From Calliopsis andreniformis (Eukaryota; Arthropoda; Insecta; Hymenoptera; Andrenidae), in NCBI RefSeq assembly GCF_051401765.1, contig NW_027480482.1, positions 2,232,001-2,296,000 of the forward strand: DNA of 64,000 bases. The letters are read 5' to 3'. Below, piece after piece: positions 50,201-61,400 of the stretch (positions are counted from its first letter, which is position 1; every line of letters starts with the position of its first letter). Below the pieces are notes generated by a model that was given only the letters and a program-made list of their open reading frames with translations, was not told the DNA's origin and ran no database searches. A program made the translations under genes and the position numbers.

Positions 50201-51300
50201 AGTCTTCAATCCTCAATACTCAATCTTCAATCCTCAATCCTCAATCCTCAATCCTCAATCCTCAATATTCAATCATCAATACTCAATCTTCAATCCCCAA
50301 TCCTCAAACCTCAATCCTCAATCCTCATTCTTCAATCCTAAATACCCAATCCTTAATCTTCAATCCTTAATCCTCAATTCTCAATTCTCAATCCTCAAGC
50401 CTTAATCCTCAGACTTCAAACATCAATATTCAACCCTCAGTCCTCGTCCTCAATCCACAACCCTCAATCCTCAGTCCTCAATATTCAATCATAAATAATC
50501 AATCTTCAATCCTCAATCCTCAATCCTCAATCCCCAATCCTCAATCCTCAATCTTCAACCCTGAATCCTCAATCCTCAATACTCAATCCTCCATCTTCAA
50601 TCCTCAATACTCAATCTTCAATCCTCAATCCTCAATCGTCAATCCTCAATCCTCAATTTTCAATCCTCAACACTCAATCTTCAATCCTCAATCCTCAATC
50701 CTCAATCCTCAATCCTCAATCCTCATTCTTCAATCCTCAATACCCAATCCTCAATCTTCAATCCTCAATCCTCAATCCTCAATCCTAATTCCTCAATCCT
50801 CATTCTTCAATCCTCAATACCCAATCCTCAATTTCAATCCTCAATCCTCAATACTCATTTCTCAATCCTCAATCCTCAACCCTCAGCCCTCATCCTCCAT
50901 CCTCAGTACTCAATCCTCTATCCTCAATCTTCAATCCTCAATACTCAATCTTCAATCCTCATTCCTCAATCCTCAATACTCAATCCTCAATCTTCAATCC
51001 TCAAACATCTATCCTCAATTCTCAATCCTCAATCCTCAGTCCTCAGTCGTCAAACATCAATCCCCGACCCTTAGCACTCATCCTCAATCTTCATCCCTCA
51101 ATCCTCAATCCTCAAACCTAAATCCTCTACCGTCAGTCCTCGTCCTCAATCCTCAAACCTCAATCCTCAATCCTCAATATTCAATCATCAATTCTCAATC
51201 TTCAATCCTCAATCCTCAATCCTCAATCCTCAATCCTCAATCCTCAATCCTCAATCCTCAATATTCAATCATCAATACTCAATCTTTAACCCTCAATCTT
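38231..51300. repeat. 11.67-kb tandem duplication, copy 2 (expanded to 13.06 kb)
   Basis: Begins where copy 1 ends, sharing CAATCTTCAATCCTCAATAC at the join, and runs to about 51.31 kb. There CTTTAACCCTCAATC (38221, 51284) is followed by TCTTC instead of TCTAC and the match to copy 2's own start stops. It is 1,390 bp longer than copy 1. One extra 7-mer lies in the run near 41235-41269, a 1,382-bp tandem duplication at about 40.66-43.42 kb, and one extra A at about 44570 (TCAACCC against TCACCC at 31508). These sum exactly to the difference. No gene seen. Confidence 0.88.
40655..43418. repeat. 1,382-bp tandem duplication nested in the large copy 2
   Basis: Two head-to-tail units of 1,382 bp, about 40655-42036 and 42037-43418. 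The variant CGTCAGTATTC occurs at 40655 and 42037, and CGCG modules at 41182 and 41852 recur at 42564 and 43234. Copy 1 (28.98-30.36 kb) has this segment once. The junction lies in a hybrid module that starts like the repeat at 30172 (CAGTCCGCAATCATC) and continues like the one at 28797 (CAGTATTC). Exchange between two related modules is implied. Confidence 0.85.
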
Positions 51301-53456
51301 CAATCCTCAATACTCAATCTTCAATCCTCAATCCTCAATCCTCAATCCTCAATCCTCAATCCTCAATATTCAATCCTCAATACTCAATCTTCAATCCTCA
51401 ATCCTCAATCCTCAATATTCAATCCTCAATACTCAATCTTCAATCATCAATACTCAATCTTCAACCCTCAACCTTCAATCCTCAATACTCAATCCGCAAT
51501 CCTCAATATTCAACCCTCAGCCCCCATCCTCCATCCTCAATACTCAATCCTCAATCCCCAATCTTCAATCCTCAATTCTCAATCTTCGATCCTCGATCCT
51601 CAATCCTCAATATTCAATCCTCAATACTCAATCTTCAATCATCAATCCTCAATCCCCAATTCTCAGTCGTCAATCCTCAGTCATCAATCCTCAATCTTCA
51701 ATACTCAATCGTCAATCCTTAGTCCTCAATCCTCAATCCTCAATCCTCGTTCATCAAACCTCAATCCTCAATCCTCAATATTCAATCATCCATACTCAAT
51801 CTTCAATCTTCAATCCTCAATCCTCAATCCTCAATCCTCAATCCTCATTCCTCAATATTCAATCATCAATACTCAATCTTCAACCCTCAATCTTCAATCC
51901 TCAATACTCAATCTTCAATCCTGAATCCTCAATCCTCAATCCTCAATCCTCAATCCTCAGGCATCAATACTCAATCTACAATATTCAATCCTCAATCCTT
52001 AACCCTCAATCCACAATCCTCAAGCTTCAATACTCAATACTGAATCTACAATCCTCAATCCTCAATCCTCAATCCTCAATCCTCAATCCTCAATCTTCAA
52101 TCCTCAATTCTCAATCTTCAATCCTCGATCCTCAATCCTCAATCCTCAATATTCAATCATCAATACTCAATCTTCAACCCTCAATCTTCAATCCTCAATA
52201 CTCAATCTTCAATCCTCAATCCTCAATCCTCAATCCTCAATCCTCAATCCTCAATCCTCAGGCATCAATACTCAATCTACAATATTCAATCCTCAGTCCT
52301 TAATCCTCAATCCACAATCCTCAACCTTCAATACTCAATACTCAATCTTCAATCCTCAATCCTCAATCCTCAATCCTCAATCCTCAGTCCTCAATCCTCA
52401 GGCATCAATACTCAATCTTCAATGCTCAATCCTCAATCCTCAATCCTCAATCCTCTTTCCCCAACCCTCAATCCTCATTCCTCAAACCTCAGTCCTCATA
52501 CTCAATTCTCAATTCTCAATCCTCAATTCTCAATCCTCAATCTTCAGTCCTCAATAATCAATCTCCAATTCTTGATCCTCAATCCCCAATCTTCAATCCA
52601 TAATCCTCAATCTTCAATCCCCAATCCCCAGTACTCAATCTTCAATCCTCAATGCTCAATCCTCAATCCTCAATCCTCAATCCTCAATCCTCAATCCTCA
52701 ATCCTCAATCCTCAATCCTCAATCCTCAATCCTCAATATTCAATCATCAATACTCAATCTTCAACCCTCAATCTTCAATCCTCAATACTCAATCTTCAAT
52801 GCTCAATCCTCAATCCTCAATCCTCAATCCTCTTTCCCCAACCCTCAATCCTCATTCCTCAACCCTCAGTCCTCATACTCAATTCTCAATTCTCAATCCT
52901 CAATCCTCAATGCTCAATCTTCAATCCTCAATAATCAATCTCCAATCCTCAATCCTCAATCCTCAATTCTCGATCCTCAATCCTCAGGCATCAATACTCA
53001 ATCTTCAATACTCAACCCTCAATCCTCACTCCTCAATCCTCAATCCTCAAACCTCAATCCTCAATCCTCAATATTCAATCATGAATACTCAATCTTCAAT
53101 CCGCAATCCTCAATCCTCAATCCTCAAACCTCAATCCTCATTCCTCAAACCTCAATCCTCAACCCTCAGTCCTCATACTCAATTCTCAATTCTCAATCCT
53201 CAATTCTCAATCCTCAATCTTCAGTCCTCAATAATCAATCTCCAATTCTTGATCCTCAATCCCCAATCTTCAATCCATAATCCTCAATCTTCAATCTCCA
53301 ATCCCCAGTACTCAATCTTCAATCCTCAATGCTCAATCCTCAATCCTCAATCCTCAGTCCTCAGACCTCAATCTTCAATCCTCAAACCTCAATCCTCAAC
53401 CGTCAGTCCTCATTCTCCAACCTCAATCCTCAATCCTCAATCCTCAATCTTCAATC
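51301..53456. repeat. Start of the distal satellite family, without module A
   Basis: Satellite rich in CAATATTCAATCATCAATAC and in TCAGGCATCAATACTC units, with repeats of a few hundred bp: related stretches near 51.84, 52.14 and 52.74 kb, and CTTTCCCCAACCCTC at about 52.46 and 52.83 kb. A variant of module C (CTCCAATTCTTGATCC) appears near 52563 and 53240. The CAGTTGTC element of module A, common up to 49.8 kb, was not found from here on. No gene seen. Confidence 0.8.
52655..52737. repeat. Near-perfect 7-mer run (about 12 units)
   Basis: Twelve or so consecutive TCAATCC units without substitution, between a TGCTC unit and a CAATATTC unit. Likely a recent local expansion. Confidence 0.8.
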
Positions 53457-56400
53457 CCCAATACTCAATCTTCAATCCTCAATCATCAATACTCAATCCT
53501 CAATCCTCAAGCCTCAGGCATCAATACTCAATCTTCAATACTCAATCCTCAATCCTCAATCCTCAATCCTCAATCCTCAACCATCAATCCTCATTCCTCA
53601 AACCTCAATCCTCAACCCTCAGTCCTCATCCTCAATTCTCAATTCTCAATCCTCAATCCTCAATCCTCAATCTTCAATCCTCAATAATCAATCTCCGATC
53701 CTAGGTCCTCAATACCCAACCTTCAATCGTTAATCCTCAATCTTCAATCCTCAATCCCCAGACATCAATCTTCAATCCTCAATGCTCAATCCTCAATCCT
53801 CAATCCTCAGTCCTCAATCCCCAATCCTTAATCCCCAAACCTCAATCCTCAACCGTCAGTCCTCGTCCTCAATCCTCAAACCTCAATCATCAATCCTCAA
53901 TATTCAATAATCAATACTCAATCTTCAATCCTCAATCCTCAAACCTCAATCCTCAATCCTCATTCTTCAATCCTAAATACCCAATCCTCAATTTCCAATC
54001 CTCAATCCTCAATCCTCAATTCTCAATCCTCAATCCTTAATCCTCAGACCTCAAACATCAATATTCAACCCTCAGTCCTCGTCCTCAATCCACAACCCTC
54101 AATCCTCAGTCCTTAATATTCAATCATCAATATTCAATCTTCAATCCTCGATCCTCAATCCTCAATCCTCAATCCTCAATCCTCAATTTTCAACCCTGAA
54201 TCCTCAATCCTCAATACTCAATCCTCTATCTTCAATCCTCAATGCTCAATCCTCAATCCTCAATCCTCAGTCCTCAGTCCTCAACCTTCAATCCTCAAAC
54301 CTCAATCCTCAACCGTCAGTCCTCATTCTCCATCCTCAATCCTGAATCCTCAATCCTCAACCTTCAATCCCCAATACTCAATCTTCAATCCTCAATCCTC
54401 AATCCTCAATCCTCAATCCTCAATCCTCAGGTATCAATACTCAATCTTCAATACTCAATCCTCAATCCTCAATCCTCAATCCTCAATCCTCAATCCTCAA
54501 CCATCAATCCTCATTCCTCAAACCTCAATCCTCAACCTTCAGTCCTCATCCTCAATTCTCAATCCTCAATCCTCAATTGTCAATCCTCAATCTTCAATCC
54601 TCAATAATCAATCTCCGATCCTAGATCCTCAATCCCCAATCTTCAATCGTTAATCCTCAATATTCAATCCTCAATCCCCAGTCATCAATCTTCAATCCTC
54701 AATGCTCAATCCTCAATCCTCAATCCTCAATCCTCAGTCCTCAATCCCCAATCCTCAATACTCTAACCTCAATCCTCAACCGTCAGTCCTCGACCTCAAT
54801 CCTCAAACCTCAATCATCAATCCTCAATATTCAATCATCAATACTCAATCTTCAATCCTCAATCCTCAAACCTCAATCCTCAATCCTCATTCTTCAATCC
54901 TAAATACCCAATCCTCAATTTCCAATCCTCAATCCTCAATCCTCAATTCTCAATCCTCAATCCTTAATCCTCCGACCTCAAACATCAATATGCAACCCTC
55001 AGTCCTCGTCCTCAATCCACAACCCTCAATCCTCAGTCCTCAATATTCAATCATCAATATTCAATCTTCAATCCTCAATCCTCAATCCTCAATTTTCAAC
55101 CCTGAATCCTCAATCCTCAATACTCAATCCTCTATCTTCAATCCTCAATACTCAATCTTCAATCCTTAATCCTCAATCTGCAATCCCGAATCCCCAGTAC
55201 TCAATCTTCAATCCTCAATGCTCAATCCTCAATCCTCAATCCTCAGTCCTCAGTCCTCAATCTTCAATCCTCAAACCTCAATCCTCAACCGTCAGTCCTC
55301 ATTCTCCATCCTCAATCCTCAATCCTCAATCCTCAATCTTCAATCCCCAATACTCAATCTTCAATCCTCAATCCTCAATCCTCAATCCTCAATCCTCAAT
55401 CCTCAGGTATCAATACTCAATCTTCAATACTCAATCCTCAATCCTCAATCCTCAATCCTCAATCCTCAATCCTCAACCATCAATCCTCATTCCTCAAACC
55501 TCAATCCTCAACCCTCAGTCCTCATCCTCAATTCTCAATCCTCAATCCTCAATCGTCAATCCTCAATCTTCAATCCTCAATAATCAATCTCCGATCCTAG
55601 ATCCTCAATCCCCAATCCTCAATCGTTAATCCTCAATATTCAATCCTCAATCCCCAGTCATCAATCTTCAATCCTCAATGCTCAATCCTCAATCCTCAGT
55701 CCTCAATATTCAATCATCAATATTCAATCTTCAATCCTCAATCCTCATTCCTCAATCCTCGATCCTCAATCTTCAATTTTCAACCCTGAATCCTCAATCC
55801 TCAATACTCAATCCTCAATCTTCAATCCTCAATACCCAATCTTCAATCCTCAATCCTCAATCCTCAATCCTCAATCCTCAATCTTCAATCCTCAACACTA
55901 ATCTTCAATCCTCAATCCCCAATCCTCAATCCTCAATCCTCATTCTTCAATCCTCAATACCCAATCCTCAATTTCAATCCTCAATCCTCAATCCTCATTT
56001 CTCAATCCTCAATCTTCAACCCTCAGCCCTCATCCTCCATCCTCAGTACTCAATCCTCTATCCTCAACCTTCAATCCTCAATTCTCAATCTTCAATCCTC
56101 GATCCTCAATCCTCAATCCTCAATATTCAATCATCAATACTCAATCTTCAACCCTCAATCTTCAATCCTCAATACTCAATCTTCAATCCTCAATCCTCAA
56201 TCCTCAATACTCAATCCTCAGACATCAATACTCAATCTACAATATTCAATCCTCAGTCCTTAATCCTCAATCCACAATCCTCAACCTTCAATACTCAATA
56301 CTCAATCTTCAATCCTCAATCCTCAATCCTCAATCCTCAATCCTCAATCCTCAATCCTCAGGCATCAATACTCAATCTTCAATGCTCAATCCTCAATCCT

Positions 56401-58439
56401 CAATCCTCAATCCTCTTTCCCCAACCCTCAATCCTCATTCCTCAAACCTCAACCCTCAACCCTCAGTCCTCATACTCAATTCTCAATTCTCAATCCTCAA
56501 TCCTCAATGCTCAATCTTCAATCCTCAATAATCAATCTCCAATCCTCAATCCTCAATTCTCGATCCTCAATCCTCAGGCATCAATACTCAATCTTCAATA
56601 CTCAACCCTCAATCCTCAGTCCTCAATCCTCAATCCTCAAACCTCAATCCTCAATCCTAAATATTCAATCATCAATACTCAATCTTCAATCCGCAATCCT
56701 CAATCCTCAATCCTCAACCCTCAATCCTCATTCCTCAAACCTCAATCCTCAACCCTCAGTCCTCATACTCAATTCTCAATTCTCAATCCTCAATTCTCAA
56801 TCCTCAATCTTCAGTCCTCAATAATCAATCTCCAATTCTTGATCCTCAATCCCCAATCTTCAATCCATAATCCTCAATCTTCAATCCCCAATCCCCTGTG
56901 CTCAATCTTCAATCCTCAATGCTCAATCCTCAATCCTCAATCCTCAGTCCTCAGACCTCAATCTTCAATCCTCAAACCTCAATCCTCAACCGTCAGTCCT
57001 CATTCTCCAACCTCAATCCTCAATCCTCAATCCTCAATCTTCAATCCCCAATACTCAATCTTCAATCCTCAATCCTCAATACTCAATCCTCAATCCTCAA
57101 GCCTCAGGCATCAATACTCAATCTTCAATACTCAATCCTCAATCCTCAATCGTCAATCCTCAATCCTCAACCATCAATCCTCATTCCTCAAACCTCAATC
57201 CTCAACCCTCAGTCCTCATCTTCAATTCTCAATTCTCAATCCTCAATCCTCAATCCTCAATCTTCAATCCTCAATAATCAATCTCCGATCCTAGGTCCTC
57301 AATCCCCAACCTTTCAATCGTTAATCCTCAATCTTCAATCCTAAATCCCCAGTCATCAATCTTCAATCCTTAATGCTCAATCCTCAATCCTCAATCCTCA
57401 GTCCTCAATCCCCAATCCTTAATCCTCAAACCTCAATCCTCAACCGTCAGTCCTCGTCCTCAATCCTCAAACCTCAATCATCAATCCTCAATATTCAATC
57501 ATCAATACTCAATCTTCAATCCTCAATCCGCAAACCTCAATCCTCAATCCTCATTCTTCAATCCTAAATACCCAATCCTCAATTTCCAATCCTCAATCCT
57601 CAATCCTCAATTCTCAATCCTCAATCCTTAATCCTCAGACCTCAAACATCAATATTCAACCCTCAGTCCTCGTCCTCAATCCACAACCCTCACTCCTCAG
57701 TCCTCAATATTCAATCATCAATATTCAATCTTCAATCCTCAATCCTCAATCCTCAATCCTCAATCCTCAATCCTCAATTTTCAACCCTGAATCCTCAATC
57801 CTCAATACTCAATCCTCAATCCTCAATCCCCAATACTCAATCTTCAATCCCCAATACTCTTTCTTCAATCCTCAATCCTCAATACTCAATCCTCAATCCT
57901 CAATCCTCAATCCTCAATCCTCAATCCTCAATCCTCAATCCTCAATCCTCAATCTTCAATTCTCAATCCTCAATCCTCAAACCTCAGTCCTCAGTCCTCA
58001 ATCCTCAATCCTGAATACTCAACCTTCAATCCTCAATCCTCAATCCTCAATCCTCAATCCTCAATACTCAACCATCAATCCTCAATTCTCAATACTCAAT
58101 AGAATATCCTGAATTCTCAGGATTCTATACTCAAACCTCTATCCTCAACCCTGAGCCCTCATTCACAATCCTCAATCCTCAATCCTCAATCCTCAATTCT
58201 CAATCCTCAATCCTCAGCCCTCAGTCCACAAACCTCAATCCTCAACCCTCAGCCTTCATCCTCAATCTTCAATCCTCAATCCTCAATCCTCAATCCTCAA
58301 TTCTCAATCCTCGATCCTCAGTTCTCAGTCCTCAAGCCTCAGTCCTCAACGCTCAGCCCTCATCCTCAATCCTCAGTCCTCAGTCTTCAATCCTCAATCC
58401 TCAATCCTCAATCCTCAATCCTCAATCCTCAATCCTCAA
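53457..58439. repeat. 5-kb higher-order repeat, copy 1 (distal family)
   Basis: A block of about 4,983 bp repeated next to itself. Landmarks 53457, 54242, 54702, 55218, 55678, 56507, 57373 and 58100 recur at about 58440, 59297, 59898, 60414, 60755, 61598, 62463 and 63210. Offsets vary from 4,983 to 5,196 because units were gained and lost. It also holds an internal 976-bp doublet (54242 and 55218). Module C is near 53701, 54620, 55597 and 57291; module B at about 58099-58128. The part 57.82-58.43 kb matches 36.08-36.7 and 49.15-49.76 kb. No gene seen. Confidence 0.82.
54601..54707 (+). repeat. Module C of the distal family (type copy)
   Basis: Defined by CAATAATCAATCTCCGATC, then CTAGATCC or CTAGGTCC, TTCAATCGTTAATCC, CCCCAGTCATCAATC and CAATGCTC. 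Eight copies have the CTAG centre near 53701, 54620, 55597, 57291, 58686, 59817, 60673 and 62392. The CTAGG form sits at 53.7, 57.3, 58.7 and 62.4 kb, the CTAGA form at 54.6, 55.6, 59.8 and 60.7 kb, an order that follows the 5-kb tandem pair. A sister form with CTCCAATTCTTGATCC is near 52563, 53240, 56830 and 61921. Not found before 52 kb. Confidence 0.82.
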
Positions 58440-61400
58440 TCCCCAATACTCAATCTTCAATCCTCAATCCTCAATACTCAATCCTCAATCCTCAAGCCTC
58501 AGGCATCAATACTCAATCTTCAATACTCAATCCTCAATCCTCAATCCTCAATCCTCAATCCTCAACCATCAATCCTCATTCCTCAAACCTCAATCCTCAA
58601 CCCTCAGTCCTCATCCTCAATTCTCAATTCTCAATCCTCAATCCTCAATCCTCAATCTTCAATCCTCAATAATCAATCTCCGATCCTAGGTCCTCAATCC
58701 CCAACCTTCAATCGTTAATCCTCAATCTTCAATCCTCAATCCCCAGTCATCAATCTTCAATCCTCAATGCTCAATCCTCAATCCTCAATCCTCAGTCCTC
58801 AATCCCTAATCCTTAATCCCCAAACCTCAATCCTCAACCGTCAGTCCTCGTCCTCAATCCTCAAACCTCAATCATCAATCCTCAATATTCAATAATCAAT
58901 ACTCAATCTTCAATCCTCAATCCTCAAACCTCAATCCTCAATCCTCATTCTTCAATCCTAAATACCCAATCCTCAATTTCCAATCCTCAATCCTCAATCC
59001 ACAATTCTCAATCCTCAATCCTTAATCCTCAGACCTCAAACATCAATATTCAACCCTCAGTCCTCGTCCTCAATCCACAACCCTCAATCCTCAGTCCTCA
59101 ATATTCAATCATCAATATTCAATCTTCAATCCTCAATCCTCAATCCTCAATCCTCAATCCTCAATCCTCAATTTTCAACCCTGAATCCTCAATCCTCAAT
59201 ACTCAATCCTCTATCTTCAATCCTCAATACTCAATCTTCAATCCTTAATCCTCAATCTGCAATCCCGAATCCCCAGTACTCAATCTTCAATCCTCAATGC
59301 TCAATCCTCAATCCTCAATCCTCAGTCCTCAGTCCTCAACCTTCAATCCTCAAACCTCAATCCTCAACCGTCAGTCCTCATTCTCCATCCTCAATCCTCA
59401 ATCCTCAATCCTCAACCTTCAATCCCCAATACTCAATCTTCAATCCTCAATCCTCAATCCTCAATCCTCAATCCTCAATCCTCAGGTATCAATACTCAAT
59501 CTTCAATACTCAATCCTCAATCCTCAATCCTCAATCCTCAATCCTCAATCCTCAATTTTCAACCCTGAATCCTCAATCCTCAATACTCAATCCTCTATCT
59601 TCAATCCTCAATACTCAATCTTCAATCCTCAATACTCAATCTTCAATCCTTAATCCTCAATCTGCAATCCCGAATCCCCAGTACTCAATCTTCAATCCTC
59701 AATGCTCAATCCTCAATCCTCAATCCTCAGTCCTCAGTCCTCAATCTTCAATCCTCAAACCTCAATCCTCAACCGTCAGTCCTCAATCTTCAATCCTCAA
59801 TAATCAATCTCCGATCCTAGATCCTCAATCCCCAATCTTCAATCGTTAATCCTCAATATTCAATCCTCAATCCCCAGTCATCAATCTTCAATCCTCAATG
59901 CTCAATCCTCAATCCTCAATCCTCAATCCTCAGTCCTCAATCCCCAATCCTCAATACTCTAACCTCAATCCTCAACCGTCAGTCCTCGACCTCAATCCTC
60001 AAACCTCAATCATCAATCCTCAATATTCAATCATCAATACTCAATCTTCAATCCTCAATCCTCAAACCTCAATCCTCAATCCTCATTCTTCAATCCTAAA
60101 TACCCAATCCTCAATTTCCAATCCTCAATCCTCAATCCTCAATTCTCAATCCTCAATCCTTAATCCTCAGACCTCAAACATCAATATTCAACCCTCAGTC
60201 CTCGTCCTCAATCCACAACCCTCAATCCTCAGTCCTCAATATTCAATCATCAATATTCAATCTTCAATCCTCAATCCTCAATCCTCAATTTTCAACCCTG
60301 AATCCTCAATCCTCAATACTCAATCCTCTATCTTCAATCCTCAATACTCAATCTTCAATCCTTAATCCTCAATCTGCAATCCCGAATCCCCAGTACTCAA
60401 TCTTCAATCCTCAATGCTCAATCCTCAATCCTCAATCCTCAGTCCTCAGTCCTCAATCTTCAATCCTCAAACCTCAATCCTCAGCCGTCAGTCCTCATTC
60501 TCCATCCTCAATCCTCAATCCTCAATCCTCAATCTTCAATCCCCAATACTCAACCATCAATCCTCATTCCTCAAACCTCAATCCTCAACCCTCAGTGCTC
60601 ATCCTCAATTCTCAATCCTCAATCCTCAATCGTCAATCCTCAATCTTCAATCCTCAATAATCAATCTCCGATCCTAGATCCTCAATCCCCAATCCTCAAT
60701 CGTTAATCCTCAATATTCAATCCTCAATCCCCAGTCATCAATCTTCAATCCTCAATGCTCAATCCTCAATCCTCAGTCCTCAATATTCAATCATCAATAT
60801 TCAATCTTCAATCCTCAATCCTCATTCCTCAATCCTCGATCCTCAATCCTCAATTTTCAACCCTGAATCCTCAATCCTCAATACTCAATCCTCAATCTTC
60901 AATCCTCAATACCCAATCTTCAATCCTCAATCCTCAATCCTCAATCCTCAATCCTCAATCTTCAATCCTCAACACTAATCTTCAATCCTCAATCCCCAAT
61001 CCTCAATCCTCAATCCTCATTCTTCAATCCTCAATACCCAATCCTCAATTTCAATCCTCAATCCTCAATCCTCATTTCTCAATCCTCAATCTTCAACCCT
61101 CAGCCCTCATCCTCCATCCTCAGTACTCAATCCTCTATCCTCAATCTTCAATCCTCAATTCTCAATCTTCAATCCTCGATCCTCAATCCTCAATCCTCAA
61201 TATTCAATCATCAATACTCAATCTTCAACCCTCAATCTTCAATCCTCAATACTCAATCTTCAATCCTCAATCCTCAATCCTCAATCCTGAATCCTCAATC
61301 CTCAATCCTCAGGCATCAATACTCAATCTACAATATTCAATCCTCAGTCCTTAATCCTCAATCCACAATCCTCAACTTTCAATACTCAATACTCAATCTT

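Noticed and set aside
26556..51300. Large duplication as a pure assembly artefact
   Set aside because: Copies differ by scattered substitutions, a 7-bp unit, a 1-bp indel and a 1,382-bp nested duplication, which exact read duplication would not give. Haplotype joining cannot be ruled out from sequence alone, so confidence is kept below certainty.
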